Source: Marasmius tenuissimus | Lineage: Eukaryota > Basidiomycota > Agaricomycetes > Agaricales > Marasmiaceae | Assembly (NCBI GenBank): GCA_029532415.1 | Contig: JAQOTA010000060.1 | Coordinates: 310,001-374,000 of the forward strand | Length of the DNA: 64,000 nt | Direction: 5' to 3' | Shown here: positions 1 through 12,549 of the stretch, piece by piece | How positions within the stretch are numbered: position 1 is the first letter of the stretch | Layout of the letters: each line of letters opens with the position of its first letter | Made by a program: the position numbers and the translations under genes | The notes under the pieces: generated by a model | Databases searched by the model: none | The model's input: the letters and a program-made list of their open reading frames with translations, nothing else | What the model was told of the DNA's origin: nothing

Positions 1-1758
1 CCTAGGTATATCCACCTTGAGATTATCATGCAAAAAAGTCAACGCATTCTCAATCGCATCGACCTTTGTCCCAATCAAACACCTCAAAAACTCCTGCGCC
101 GGTTGTTCGAGGATGGTGCCCTTGAAAACCGTATCGACGGCTTTTTGAATATCATCGTACACCTCGTTGATTGTGGTGTTGATTGTCGTCGTCGTTCCGT
201 TCACCCATCCAAAGACACCTTGGTTGATGGTGGTTTGCATGGTGTCGACGCGACCGTTGACGTCGTTGGCGTAGGCTGCTGATTGGTTGTACATGGAGTC
301 GTTTACGCTCGTGAAGATGGTTCTGGAAAAATCGGAGACGGCGGCGGCTTCTCGTTCGGCGTATTTGGCTTGGAGAGGGCCGATGGCTGCGAGTTGGATT
401 TGGACGGAGAGCAGTCCGAAGAAGCCGATGAGGAAACATGCGAGGGCGGGATTATGGAAGATGTAGCTGAGGTACCACGACATCCTGGTTTGAGTTACGG
501 CGGAGAGGTTGAGGCGGTTTGAGACTTGGTTCACGATCCGCGTTATGAGAGGGTGGGCAGTGGTGGCATGGAGCATGAGGAGGTTGTGGTTGGAGAGGGT
601 GACTGACGGTTGGGAAGCGGGGCCAGTGTAAGAAACGGTGCGGTCGTTGGCCCATGCTTGCCTGGTGTACTCCATGTTATTCAACTGGCAACGCCACTTG
701 TACCATTCGAGAGCGCAGTTGAGAGCGATGAGAATGAGAGCGAGAACAATTATGATGATAACCCCGATCTTGGCAATCTTGATCAAGTCGCGTCCAACGT
801 CGTCGACGACAGACGTGTCAAGGTCGTTGCAAAATGTGAGGGTGTTCTGAGCGGGAACAGGAAGGACGGAACGGTCGAAGGAAATGCCGCTGAACGTTTC
901 ATTGATGTCTTTCTTGAGAAGTTCGAAGGGAGTGTTGATCCTACACTCGAAATTAGTAACGAGCCGAAGGCATGAGAAGGGCTACATACAGGTCCTCCAA
1001 CTTTTGCTTGATATCATTGAACGTGGGAAGGGTGCTGTTCAGCTGGGTAAGGGAGTTTTCGAGCGTGTTAGGGAACTGGAAGTTCTTCAAGTCGTCCAAG
1101 TTCGGAACAGGAATTTGGGGAGGTTGAATATCAGAGAAGGGGTTAACTTTGTTGATCGCATCGATGGCGCCTTTGATGACACCGTTGGCGTCGTTGATAG
1201 AGTTCTGGATAGCGGTTCCGAGACCAGAAACCACTTTCTCGAGCGCGTCGCCGAACTGAGGATAAGATGTAAATATTCAAACAGAATCTGAGAAGGAAGG
1301 TGGCGCACCTCTTTGACAGCACCGATAATAATAGCCAATCCACCACGAATCACCAACTCCAAGAAACAAAGGAAAGTCGAGCGGTAGAGGTCGATAATGA
1401 AGTTGATAATAGCCTCCATAACCGTGAGGGAGAGGACGAGTGCAGCACGTGCCGCGTTAAGACTAGCGTTGACCGTGTCAGCAAACTGTTCGTTGGTGGC
1501 AAGTGCCATGAACCGTGGCATGCTAGCAGCAGATGTGGCAGCACGTTCTGCTGCTTTGCAACTGGAAATCAAGTTGGCTTTCGCGGAGGCAATGGAGTCT
1601 TGTGCAGAACCCAGAGAAATCTGGAGTCGGAATGCGACAAAGAAAAGAGACAGAATTGGGTAGGCAAGCCATGTAAGGGAGAGGTAGTGGCGTAATTCGA
1701 GATATGGCCTCAAGGACGTAGTGGACATCGAGGGAGAGTCGTTAGAAGCGAAGGACAT
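1..1758 (-). CDS. PRM1: Plasma membrane fusion protein PRM1 (3' part cut by window edge)
   Basis: PRM1 is a multi-pass membrane protein acting at the cell-cell contact zone during plasma membrane fusion in mating. The N-terminus starts at 1758 ([10 protein letters not shown]) and has a hydrophobic segment around residues 33-50 and another around 110-150. The first intron follows IIGAVKE, and exon 2 resumes with [10 protein letters not shown] second short intron precedes the family-typical ECRINTPF segment, followed by a strongly hydrophobic stretch ([13 protein letters not shown]) and a second long ectodomain with many N-x-T/S sites. The reading frame stays open to base 1, so the C-terminus lies outside the window. 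The name rests on overall architecture and the CRINTPF region. Confidence 0.85.
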
Positions 1759-3364
1759 GCCAGCTGAGGTCGACCGGCGACGTCGTCAAAGAGAGTGAAA
1801 GAGCGGGAGAAAAAAAGGGTAAGGCTTTTTGTCGACCATCTCCGTATTTTGAGCTCTTTGAGGGCCCGACCACGAGCTGTCATTGTCCTACAAAAGAGAA
1901 CAATGAGTATCGCTAACCGGCCCAAGCGATTGCCATTTTTGGCACGTTTATTGTCTTCGGTCACGTTGTCACGCGTGTCACAACAATTAGTCCGGCTCTT
2001 TCCCGACGGTCTTCAGGGCCTCCGTGTATCCACTCGAGGGTGGAAAGTATAGAGGATAGCAACCCACATGTGGTTTTACGAGAGGAGCGCGATGGATTAG
2101 AATGGAGACTTTGTCTGGATGTGGCACGCAGGATGAGGTAGGACGATAATCGATTACAGGGCTCTTGTCGGACAATAATCGAATAGGAACGGCGGACGCG
2201 TAAGTCCGTGGCGAGAGTAACCCGCTCGACAACAAGTTGAAAGTTTCAACCAGGTGCTTGGACTAGGCTCGCTGCACGATGCACGATGCCCGTCGGAGAG
2301 GATGAACGCGTATGTGGCGGTGTCGGGTATTTGTAGAGCTTTGTATTCGATTTAGACGCCCGTGCACAGCGGGCAAGTTGTGGTCGAAGCAAGGTCGAAG
2401 CAAGGTCGAAGGGGAGAACTCGAGGGCCTGGGGTATTCTTAGTCGAGAGAAAATCCAGTTTTACAAACTTCGAGGACGTTTGAACTGGAAGTGATGAAGG
2501 CGAAGGCGTAACGATCCGACGAGCCCACGATCTTTTCAGGACTCCATGCGATCTTGCCGAGTCAGAATGGGGCATGAGTTCAGGCAATTACTCATATAAA
2601 TTCAAAGACTCACGTAGAGGTGCTGTATAGGTTGAGAGAGCGTATGAGGTTGGGGAAAAGCTGATGAACAAATCATTGCTGGTGGGTATAAAATCGAAAC
2701 TCACCGATCAAAGTCTATGCATCTTCTCTGCCTCTTTTGCTGGGCCACAATGCCGTGAAATCCTCAATAGGTGTAGTCAAAACAGATAGTCGAGGGGCTA
2801 TTCTCTTGAACCGGTATGACTCTGAAGGAGATAGTCGGGATTCTGAATGCGTTTGCGGATCTGAGACTGGTAGCAGAAGACGACCATGGCAGAAGAAGAC
2901 GAGGCGAGGTGGTTTCTAAGTACACTCAACGACGAATTGACTGTAGCTCTGGAGACTTTCGGGCGGGAGGAGCCAGCGAGGGATTGAGGTAAGTTGATGT
3001 GAAATCTGGATGAGCGGGTGTGAAGCCAAGTTTGGGCCAAGTCGCGGACCGGAATTCAGCCATGCGTCGGATGTACCCGGAAATCAGAAGCGGGTGTTCG
3101 GAAGTTCTCTCATTGAGTAAAATATATCTGTTCAACTTCACCTCCCTCTTGAACGAGCATGTAAGAGTTGACATGGCCTCTCAATGAGTGTACTTGAATA
3201 ATGTATTCTCGAGGTGCTATACAACCCGATTTAAGACGGTCACCATGCCTCCCAGGCTTTAAAAATTTGGCAGCTGTCACCTATGACGCAGTAGCATACC
3301 GTTTGTGCATATAAACCCCTCAGCAGAGCTCCCTGACGATATCTGGATCCAAATCACCACCACC
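1759..3364. other. Intergenic region between PRM1 and the first DUF1772 gene
   Basis: This divergent spacer holds only short overlapping reading frames without recognisable domains or consistent splice sites. A TATA-like sequence (ATATAAA, about 3309-3315) lies some 50 nt before the start codon at 3365 and probably serves the DUF1772 gene. Confidence 0.5.
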
Positions 3365-3939
3365 ATGTCAACATCCTCAGCAACGTTCGGACCTCGTACC
3401 GCCCAGGCGCTCGCAATCGCAGGGTCTGCATTCCTATCAGGTCAGTCGAACCACGAATACTCAGATCCGCCAAATTGCTCACGAGCAATGCTACTTCAGG
3501 CTCCATTATATCCATATCCACCGTATCTGCACCCGCTCTCATCGTCCCAGGTGCTTTTTACTTCCCCAACCAAGTCGCTCAGCAATGGAAAGCGCTGTAT
3601 ACCCGTGGTGCCAGCACAATGCCACCCCTCGCCATACTGAGCTCTTCAGCATACTTCTATCTGGCATACAAACTCTCCAACTGGTCGACTGGCATGACCC
3701 GGAAGTACATCGTAGCAGGTCTCCTCACGATAGGGATCGTGCCCTACACATTACTTGTCATGGCGAAGACGAATGAGAAGTTGAGTGCGAAGGCTGTTGA
3801 TGTGCCGACAGAGAAGTCAGAAGTCGCGGATGGACCGGAGGTGAAGGACTTGGTCGAGAGTTGGACGACGATGAACTTTGTACGGGGCGTTCTTCCGCTT
3901 GCTGGGACCATTTTCGGTCTCCACGCTACCTTCTTCTGA
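3365..3939 (+). CDS. DUF1772 (anthrone oxygenase-like) membrane protein, copy A
   Basis: Two exons (3365-3440, 3500-3939) join in frame to give 171 residues. The protein has four hydrophobic segments, at the N-terminus (TAQALAIAGSAFLSG), near the TMPPLAILSSSAYFYLAYKL block, at YIVAGLLTIGIVPYTLLVMA and at the C-terminus. This matches the small four-helix DUF1772 family, some members of which are anthrone oxygenases in polyketide pathways. The conserved QQWKALYTRGA and KTNEKLSAKA segments flank the helices. No polyketide synthase is nearby, so the substrate is unknown. A tandem paralogue follows at 4523. Confidence 0.75.
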
Positions 3940-4463
3940 TTGGAGGAGTTCCTCTTTCGTTGAAGCACCGTCGGCTGTGCAATCTGTAAGTCAGGGCGAA
4001 CTTGTATTGTATTTTTGTAATATAAGAACGATGATGGCATATAATCTCGCTTCGACTGAAGAGAATTGATCTGACAACGTCGAGCCTGAATTACATTGAA
4101 ATACGCACAGTAAGCCTTTACTGCCAGATATTGAACCTTTCTCAGTCCGCCAAAGTCCTACCACGCTGCACTCCAACAGAATTCTTTCGTACACGATGCA
4201 CTTGGTGCTGGCTTCAGAGGATATTGTAAGCGTTGTGGTTGAAATAAGAAGCAAAAGTTCCGAGATATTGACGAAAAAAGTCGGCACAACCGAGGTGCGT
4301 GAAGGAACGGAAGGTTGGATGAAATTCTCCGAACGCGCCGTCGCACTTGCGTCAAAGCTGCCGCACTCCCACGCATCTTCTATTCATTTTACCGCCAGGA
4401 TGAAACTGCCTCGTCGCTTTACAGCCTTGCCGCTACAACAGCGCACTCCGTCGGCAAAGCTGG

Positions 4464-4470
4464 TATAAAA
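4464..4470 (+). promoter_or_regulatory. TATA box of DUF1772 copy B
   Basis: TATAAAA stands 53 nt upstream of the start codon at 4523, a normal spacing for a fungal core promoter with a short leader. Confidence 0.55.
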
Positions 4471-4522
4471 GCTTCCTCCAGCTGGGACAGTTGACTTCAC
4501 TTTTCGCTTCACCTACACAACT

Positions 4523-5086
4523 ATGTCTACAGGAACTGGAATTCGCATTGCCCAAGTATTGGGTATTGCTGGGTCTACCTTACTCTCAGGTCCGTTCTCT
4601 CTACACTTCACATCGTTTGTTAGGCTATACTAAATCAAGAGAACTCTCTCAGGTTCCATACTCTCATTATCAATCATCTCCACACCAGCCCTCCTCACAC
4701 CAAGCTCATTCTCCTCTCCTACCCACGTTGCTATCCAATGGAAAGCTCTCTACACCCGTGGAGCTCGTACAATGCCACCCCTCGCTGTATTCGCGTCCTC
4801 AGCATACTTCTACCTCGCGTTCAAACTCTTCAAATACTCTCGTGGTTTGACCCAAATGTACGCTGCGGCCGGAGCGCTGACTCTAGGAATCGTGCCGTAC
4901 ACGTTGATGGTCATGGTTAAGACGAATGACGCGCTGAGTGCTAAAGCAGTTGATGAACCGGTGGAGCAGAAGGAGTCGAATGGAGAAGTGGATGAGCTGC
5001 TCGAACGGTGGACTAGTATGAATCTCGTGAGGGGTCTGATTCCGTTGACGGGTTCGATGGTGGCTTTGTACGCTACTCTCTTCTGA
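4523..5086 (+). CDS. DUF1772 (anthrone oxygenase-like) membrane protein, copy B
   Basis: Exons 4523-4589 and 4653-5086 join in frame to 166 residues; the intron has a clear branch site (CTAAAT) before CTCAG. The protein is a close paralogue of the gene at 3365: both share the IAGSTLLSG-type first helix, Q-WKALYTRGA, TMPPLA, SSAYFYLA, VPYTL and K-TN--LSAKA. The intron sits at the same codon and phase, so this is a tandem duplication. The two have diverged in the loop after the first helix and in the acidic loop before the last helix. Confidence 0.75.
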
Positions 5087-5436
5087 CCAAGTTCGGGTGT
5101 CTAGTCACTGGTGCGTCTTGAGCTTTCCTTTGATACCCTTCATACGCACTAACCAGGCCGTCGTTCCGTATAGACGTGTAATTGTGGTCTAGAACCGGTT
5201 TTATCATCTATTCTAGAATCTCTTCCAGTAATCTAGTACAATAAACCTAGAGCATAACATTGATCATTAAATGCATTGAACGATTACACAACAAATGAAG
5301 AAAAAACGTAGACAGCAGTAGTATAGTAGATACACAAGGGGTCTAAACAAAACCATCATTTTGGACTCGTCAACTATCATCATCATCATCACCAAGAAAT
5401 TATCATCGCAAGGGTCCATTTATCGTTTGTCGTTTT
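5087..5436. other. Convergent spacer with a short CAT microsatellite
   Basis: This spacer separates the DUF1772 gene from the stop codon of the ATPase on the other strand. It is AT-richer than the surroundings and contains a short (ATC)n run near 5377-5395. No gene is visible; it probably carries the two facing 3' untranslated regions. Confidence 0.5.
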
Positions 5437-8400
5437 TTAAACTGATTCTTGAGATTGCTTCTCCCCATCTTGTCTTCCTTGCTTTTCGAGTAACGCTCTT
5501 TCCTCCGCACCTCTCTCGGTGAATCCTCCACCTCCAATTCGGTTGTACCATGGCTTGCATCTGACGAAAGCTTTCCACAACTCGACGGATACGACAAAGA
5601 CGACAGTCATGCCGACGACGACACCCCATTCCCATCCGATCGGTCCTTGGTAGAACACCTTGGTGTTCAAAACCGGAACGTAGACGGTGATGGGTACAGA
5701 GATCGAGCCAAGAATGACGGACCTACACGACGGGGGGAAGGGAAGGGAAGAATTTAACAATCGACCAGAATGAATAACTAAGATAGAAACTCACCAGAAC
5801 AAAACCTTGTTCCTCCATAACTCTGCGAACAGTCCCTTCTTTCCCTTGCTAAACGTTATCCAAGCGACCAACGGCCTATCCAACGACTTGAGTTCCCAGC
5901 CGTAGAGCAGGATACTGATGATCAGAGTTGCCAGCACAGTAGATCGTCCTCTGAACACAGCTTGGCAGTCTCCGACCTCGTCCCAGTTTTGGAATCCGTG
6001 GTTGCAGTCGGTGCCGAGTTCTCCACCGCCACGACCGTAGACGACTGCGATGAACGCACATAAACTGGTGACGCCGAGCATGAGACCGTAGAAGAGACAG
6101 TCGAGGATGACTGGCCATGTAAAGACACCAGACTTGATCGAATGTGGTGGTCGCTTCATAATCAAAGAGTCGGCAGCTTCCAAACCGAGACCAAAAGCCG
6201 GTGGACTAGTAGAAAAGAACGAGCCCGTTAGTCAAGACAAGCAAGCACCATCAAGACTATCAACGCACCTGGACGTAACCATGTTGATCCACAAAACACC
6301 CAAAGGACTGAGGGGGAACACACTCCTGTCCGCACCATCCCTGAAGACGAGACCGATAACGAGGAGGATAACTTCTCCGACGTTCGTAGCGAGCAGGTGT
6401 AAGATGAACCTCTGCACGTTCCAGAACATCCTTCGTCCCTCGGAAATCGCACCGACAATGCTGCCAAAGTTGTCGTCCATCAATACCAGGTCGCTGGCGT
6501 CCTTCGCGACATCGCTTCCGTCCATGCCCATAGCGATACCGACGGGAGCCAATGAGAGAGCTGGAGCGTCGTTGACACCGTCTCCGGTCATGGCGAGGTA
6601 GGCGGCGGGTCGGCGGAGGGATGCGTTGATCATTCGGACTTTGGTTTGGGGTGAGCACCGGGCGATAACGAGGGGAAGGGCAGGAAGTGCATCGAGTTCG
6701 GCATCGCTGAGGGCGTTAAATTCCGTTGCGGTCATGATGGCGCCCTTGGGTGCATCACGGGGAACAATTCCGATGTCGCGAGCGATAGCTGCAGCAGTCG
6801 CGGGGTGGTCACCTGTCAACCTGGGGACATCGAGAGACTGCATGAGCACACTGCTGGGAGACGAAAACCATGGAGTGCACTCACATGTGTACGATGATAC
6901 CACCTTCTCTGCAAGCAGTCACGGCAACCTTACTCTCTGGTCTCGGGGGATCGTAGATACCAGCCAAACCGACAAAGTTCATGTCGCTCTCTACGTCCTC
7001 TCGTGACATGTTCTTGAGTTTGGTCTCGTCGTCATAGGGCATTCTCCTCGATGCCAATGCGAGGACACGAAGGCCTTGAGAAGCGATCGATTCCATAGCT
7101 TCCAGGATCCGGTCTTGTACTTCCTGTGTAAGTGGCTTCCCTTTCTCGCCTTCGAAACCGCCGTACGAAGAGCACCTTTCGAGGATACGCTCGACAGCAC
7201 CCTTCGCGACGAGAACGGCCGTCTTCTCCTCCTTTAGCGAAGAGTACACCATGGACATACGTTTGATCGAAGAGTCGAAGGGATGTTCGACGATGAGCCT
7301 GTAATCGGCGGACTTGGGGGAAGGAGTGGAAGTCGGTGCAGCGTCGGGAGAGCTTGCGGGGTCCTCCTCAGAGGCGCTTGCACCAGTCGGGACGATAACA
7401 CGTTCCTCACGACGGAAACCAAAGCGATACGTGAATACTTGGAGGGCGACTTCGGTGGGATCACCCGAGGCCTTCCACCTTCCTTCCTTGCCGTCCTTGG
7501 CTTCTTCCTTCTTCAAACTGCGAATATGGTCAGCGGATGGGCAGAACGCAAGTTCACGAGAAAAACTCACGTTGCAATAGCACAGATACTGGCAACGGTC
7601 ACGAATTCTCGGAGGGATTTCTCCTGTTCCAGGATTTCGAGTCCGAGCGGGAGTTCTTTCTCCTTCTCTGAATCACCGAGAATTTCATGCACTTTGCCTC
7701 CCTCGGGGCTCAACGCTTCTGATCCGGATTCCACTGAGAACACCTTGGCAGGGTTCTCCCCCTCGCCTGACGCAAGAGGTGTCCAGACCTGTCGAACAAC
7801 CATCTTCCCTTGCGTGAGAGTGCCAGTCTTGTCGGAACAAATATCCGTAACACCGCCAAGAGCTTCCAATGCGTTGAGCTTCCGGACGATGACGTTCTGT
7901 TTAACCATACGACGAGTCCCGGCGGACATAGTGATAGTCAGGACGGCAATAAGGGATTCGGGAATGACGGAAATAGCAAGAGCGATAGCGTAGATGGCGA
8001 CTTCGTTATCGACATTGAACTGTGAATAAAAGGTCAGATCATGGAAAGCATATCAGAACGAAACCATCGCACCGCCGCAACGCCGAACACGATAATTGCG
8101 AGGCTGAAATAATTTAAGAGGTCAAAAACTGCGCAGTGAACTGGCGAAGGATGAGGCTTACACAATGGCGCACAAAAACAGGATGTAAGCGAGTTTGCTG
8201 AGTCTAAAGGGAGCTGTTAGGACATGGCAAGAATGCAGCAAGGGAACGGACGCACTTGATTTGTAAAGGCGTTCCAGTTCGTAAACCCAAAATAGTCATG
8301 ATCTTCTCGTAGATGCGTTTACTCAAGGGGATCTTGGTATCCTCGTCCCCATCCTGTTTCCTCTTCTTGTCCTGGAGGGCACTCGCGATGCTACCGACTT

Positions 8401-9211
8401 GAGTTCCCATTCCAGTAGCAACGACAACGCCTCGACCCCTACCCTTCACAACACTAGTACTCGCGAATGACATGTTCGTTCGGTCACCGACGGGGACGGG
8501 CAACGTATCACCATTGGGTCCGACCTCTGGCTTGATAGGTTCAAGCGTCTTGGGAACAGGAAGGGCCTCTCCCGTCAACAAAGCCTCGTCCGCTTCCAGG
8601 TTGGTTACTGAGAGCATACGAAGATCGGCTGGGACGACGTCACCCATCTTTACGACAACAATATCACCGGGGACAAGAAAACGGGCTGCAACAACTTTGG
8701 TCTCGCCATTACGAACGACCACGGCGGTCGGAGAGGATAGCGAACGTAATGAATCCATAGTTTTCTCTGCCCGATATTCCTGAAAGAATCCAACGGAGAT
8801 GTTCAAGACGATGACGGCTGTGATGACTCCGGCTTCCACAAAGTCTTGGACACCGTACGAGAGGGCCATGGCGGCAACGAGGACAAGTGTTAGGGCGTTG
8901 GCCATTTGTCGAATGAGGACGCTGAGGGCTGAGACACCACCCTTGTTCTCGAGAAGATTTTCCCCATACCTGGAACAATCAGCGGCGATAAAGATGATGG
9001 AATGAGAAACGCACTCTTCCAAACGTTTAGTAGCATCGTCCTCAGATAATCCATCTGAGTCGCTTGTGGTAAGCTTCTTCAAGATAATTTCCGAATCTAG
9101 AACGTAGGCACGCTCAGCCAGCGTCGTGGCCTGAGCCAAGTTCGCCGGAACTGGATGTGTAGAAGAACGAGTGTAGGAACGACCAAAGGTTTTTCGTGAA
9201 AAGAATTTCAT
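5437..9211 (-). CDS. ENA1: ENA-type (P-type IID) Na+/K+ exporting ATPase
   Basis: Nine exons (9211-9015, 8969-8256, 8203-8162, 8103-8073, 8019-7571, 7517-6885, 6820-6269, 6205-5795, 5722-5437) sum to 3315 nt, giving 1104 residues with every junction in frame. The protein exports Na+ (and K+) across the plasma membrane at the cost of ATP. Visible landmarks are the actuator loop TGEALPVPK, the phosphorylation motif DKTGTLTQGKMV, the nucleotide-binding KGAVERILERC, and the hinge TGDGVNDAPAL. The membrane segments ANALTLVLVAAMALSYGVQD and IPESLIAVLTITMS, with the former's LRQ-ANALTLVL context, are typical of fungal ENA rather than PMR1/SERCA. A small exon of 31 nt (8073-8103) is notable. It lies between convergent DUF1772 genes and a gene-poor gap. 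Confidence 0.9.
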
Positions 9212-11237
9212 GACGATGATGGTTCATGAAATTGGGGGGAGTTAGAGAAGGAGGTGGCGGCAAGTCGTATTTAAATGGGTGCATGTCTTGGCAGCTAAGA
9301 CGAAAGGTCTCCTTCAAAATGCAAGCCAAGACGCGCCAAGGGGAGTGGACAACGGAGGGTAGGGTTCGCTATCGACCGCAAACGTCGCGAAATACGTCCT
9401 GGAGACGAAAAGGACGAAGAACTAGGGTGAGGAGGTTGTGTGCGGATGTGGGTCCCGACTTCTGTTGAGCTTGAGGGATTTTCGCCGCCTGGGGACGTAT
9501 GTGTGTCTCTGTTTATCCGAGTACCTCCAAGACCTAATCGGGACTTACTTCACCCGATTTGGGCAATTCCAGACCCTTGCAGAGCCAGATAAGGGGAAGA
9601 CTGAGTCAGTCAATGAATTTCTATGAAGTATGCCAAGTCTTCATTGGAAGAACTTGGGGGAAAGTGTGAGACACCAACACACAGGACTTGGCAGATATTT
9701 GGGGTGATGTCGATATCATGTTCCTTGGTTCATTCAATCGGGAGCGTAGAGACCTGGCTCCTGACGCAAACGCTCCAAACGACCGAAGTGGCGTTGGAGC
9801 ACTTGCTTTTCTGAGTTCCTTTGCAACATGGGCCTGGCCTAAAATTTCGAAAATACCATCAGTCCGCAGCAGGGCTTTATCAGGCTAACGGGCGACATAC
9901 GAGCGACGAAACGTCATACGATGACCTGTAAAATTGCGGGACTCTGACGATGTAATGGGCTACCTACTGTATGGTTCAGTGACGAGAGCACGACGTTCAG
10001 AAGACTGGCGAGTGCCAAGTACTCACCAGAGTATCGCTTTCTTGCAAACGGTTGGCGAAAACAATTCGAAAGACTTCGTGGCCCTGAGTTACCCAAATAA
10101 AAGTTTTCTTGGACGGACTTTCAAGTACGTGATCGGAATGGCTCCAACCCCCATCGACGCGGAATAATTGTCCAAGCGGTCCATGCAAAAAGGACTGAAT
10201 CCACTAACGATACCGTTGATGGGCGTTGGTGGTCCGGTAGTCGAAGCCTATCGAAGGCGTATGTTCAATAGGGGCAGGCCTGAGGCCACTGCGCATCCTA
10301 AGGTCCCCCACAAGCCGTCCTTTCCCTAACATACCAGAGAACTGGAGCCCGGAGAAAACTTGGTAGAGTGTGCGAGGGGCTAGTCAATCGCACTGCTTCG
10401 ATCTTCCGGATACATCTCCGGATCACCACTCTCCTCCAGGAACCTCAGATACGGAGAAAAGGTACGAAGAAAATGGGGGGGTACGTAATGAGGCCTCAAT
10501 CGTTGGATCGAAGTCAACGGACACAGGGCGCAAACGAGCCAAGAAGGGACCGATTGGAGATGGAAATTCATGCTGCCTCCTTGAAGGCAACATTCGGCCG
10601 AGCGTATGAAACGTCGGAAGGAACTTGTCGAAGTGTCGAACGTAGTCGTCAACACGCGTTCCGTAGTAAGAAAACCAGTCGGCTCACCATGAATTTTGTG
10701 GGTGGATAGGCGTTTTCAGACTGGCGAACACCAAGACAGCGATCGACCAAGAGATCGAACAAAAGTAGACAGATCCATAGAGCTGTGTTCGAACTCCGGA
10801 GACGACGGCTTGGGTGCAAAACCCTTGGCTGGAAAGTCTTGGGCGGCACAATCGTCTGTGGCTGGCGTTCAGTACGAGTGCTGAATATAGAATGTTGACT
10901 AGCGTACGAACCCTGGTCCTCATCATCTGACACGGCATTCCGCGACAAAAAGGGCAAAGATAGACTTGCGGAGATGTCCTCGACATTGTCCGTACTGGAT
11001 AAGAGCAGGAAAGAGGAATCACCAGATGCACTAGGCAAACCTTCACTATTGGGCAAGGGATCTCGTGTTGTAGGTTGTGTCTGCGCGTACTGTAACAAGG
11101 CCATGACCTATGCCTCAAGGCGTGTGCATTTTTCATCGGTATTATCATTCCACAGGATTATTGGTACTTGTCTCATCGAGCGCATGTGCTTCCGCTGATG
11201 ACTTACAGGCCTCTGTCGTCTTTTTGTCGCCTTGCTT
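9212..11237. other. Gene-poor gap of about 2 kb
   Basis: No convincing gene is visible. The longest candidate is a minus-strand frame at 10649-11104 (151 codons), which is serine-rich early with one hydrophobic stretch late. It matches nothing I recognise and has no clear splice partners. The first 300 nt probably hold the ATPase promoter. Confidence 0.4.
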
Positions 11238-11909
11238 TCATGCCAGAGAAACGTTTACGACTGCACCTTCCTGAGAAAGTCGGCTATAGGGACAAAACTA
11301 CGAAACGATCGGTCCTCTAAGCTAGCGAAGTCGAAGAATCAACAGGAATCCTCACCTCGTGGGCAGCCTTCAACAACTCTTCGTCAATACCCTCAGCCTT
11401 GATGTTCACTTCCAATCCAAATCCGGGCTTCTCGTTGACTTCCCCAAGCGACACAGACACGTGAATCTTTGCACTCTGGGCTATGTCTTTCTTGCCGTAT
11501 TTCGGAGCGACGGCTTGAAGCGCTCCTAGGAAGCAGGCTTCGTTCACGTTCAACTTGGCCGGATGGTTTGGATAACGCTAAAAGACAGCTTACACGCGTA
11601 ACCCATGGCAAACAACTGTTCAGGGTTCTGTCCGTCACCGGACCCACCCATCTCCTTGGGCGTTGCAAGTTTGAATTCGAGTCCATTTGAAGAGACCGAA
11701 CCATTTCGGCCGGCTCCTTGGGCTATCGCAGTGACGGTATACTATGGAGACGAGTCTCGCGTCAGAAGTTCGACATAACGGGCAAGGAAAGACTGGAAGG
11801 CGACCTTGGGAGATTTCAGAGTCAGATAAGAACGAGAGGCTGTTACTGGTTTGACATAACGAGAGATAGGACGCGTAGTGCGAAGAACAGAACGTGTTGC
11901 AGCGAACAT
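11238..11909 (-). CDS. OsmC/Ohr-family thiol peroxidase, probably mitochondrial
   Basis: Four exons (11909-11805, 11741-11594, 11537-11356, 11297-11238) give 164 residues in frame. Ohr proteins reduce organic and fatty-acid hydroperoxides with a pair of cysteines. The first is in the MGYASCFLGALQ motif and the second is in CPYSR, which is encoded only by the short last exon. The GAGRNG and NPEQLFAMGYA motifs are typical. The N-terminus (MFAATRSVLRTTRPISR) is arginine/serine-rich without acidic residues, like a mitochondrial presequence. The first intron donor (GTCGCC) is unusual but needed for frame. Without the last exon the protein would seem to lack its second catalytic cysteine. Confidence 0.85.
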
Positions 11910-12216
11910 GATGATGGTGGTAAGTAACAAACCGGGAAGGAACGGACCGATGTATGTGAGAGCTCTCTAAGGCCTCTAAGGTCTCACGGTTGTCCCAAAC
12001 CGAAGCGTTGAGCAAGCTAAGGCAAGCTACTTGAGACCTTGGGGTCTGGTCTCAGCAAAGCAGGTATCCTCCCTGAATGTGGCTTAAATTCTCTGGTACA
12101 AAGACTGAAGAGAAGGTATATAGAAAGTACGAAAGTGCCAAGAAGCGCTTCCAGCCAAGTCTTACTATGTCACCTTGGTGAGTCGATAGATAACCCATAA
12201 ATGCGAGATAGACGTC
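11910..12216. other. Spacer between Ohr gene and tRNA
   Basis: No gene is seen. Short imperfect repeats of an AGGCCTCTAAGG-type sequence and AAGCTAAGG lie around 11965-12025. Confidence 0.4.
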
Positions 12217-12300
12217 GGCTTCCTGGCGCAATGGTAGCGCGTTTGGCTTCGATTACCAGACGACACCAAAAGGTTGCAGGTTCGAGTCCTGCGGTGGTCA
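12217..12300 (+). tRNA. tRNA-Arg (anticodon TCG) with a 12-nt intron
   Basis: The cloverleaf is 7-nt acceptor, D stem GCGC/GCGC, anticodon stem TTTGG/CCAAA, 5-nt variable loop, and T stem GCAGG/CCTGC with loop TTCGAGT and discriminator A. Loop bases C-T-TCG-A precede a 12-nt insertion (TTACCAGACGAC) and the final loop A, so the insertion sits between positions 37 and 38, the canonical tRNA intron site. The mature RNA would be 72 nt and decode CGA. The short variable loop excludes tRNA-Ser. The acceptor stem has two G-U pairs and one U-U mismatch. Confidence 0.8.
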
Positions 12301-12549
12301 ATGTTTTGCAAATGTAAATCTTGTTGCTGATCGACATGGAATCAGCCGTCGTACGATTTTGGTCTCATCATCACAACCCTGTCAGCCACTCGAAGCGCGA
12401 ATCATAAATATAGGTATTCATATACATGCATGGGTCTCACAAAAGAGTGACAAGGAACTAGCTAGAAAATTGACGACCATAAAACCATGAAGTGTAAGGA
12501 AAGAGCATAATAAAGCACACGTAAAGAAAACGACAACCAACCTCACGAG
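12301..12549. other. Spacer downstream of the tRNA
   Basis: No gene is seen. It probably contains the tRNA transcription stop and the 3' untranslated region of the BTB gene on the minus strand. Confidence 0.4.

Noticed and set aside
10649..11104. 151-codon minus-strand frame as a gene
   Set aside because: No motif, no splice partners and composition like the surroundings; kept only as a note in the gap entry.
11317..11360. Ohr protein appearing to end before its second catalytic cysteine
   Set aside because: A further intron (11298-11355) joins a short last exon encoding CPYSR and the expected end, with correct phase.
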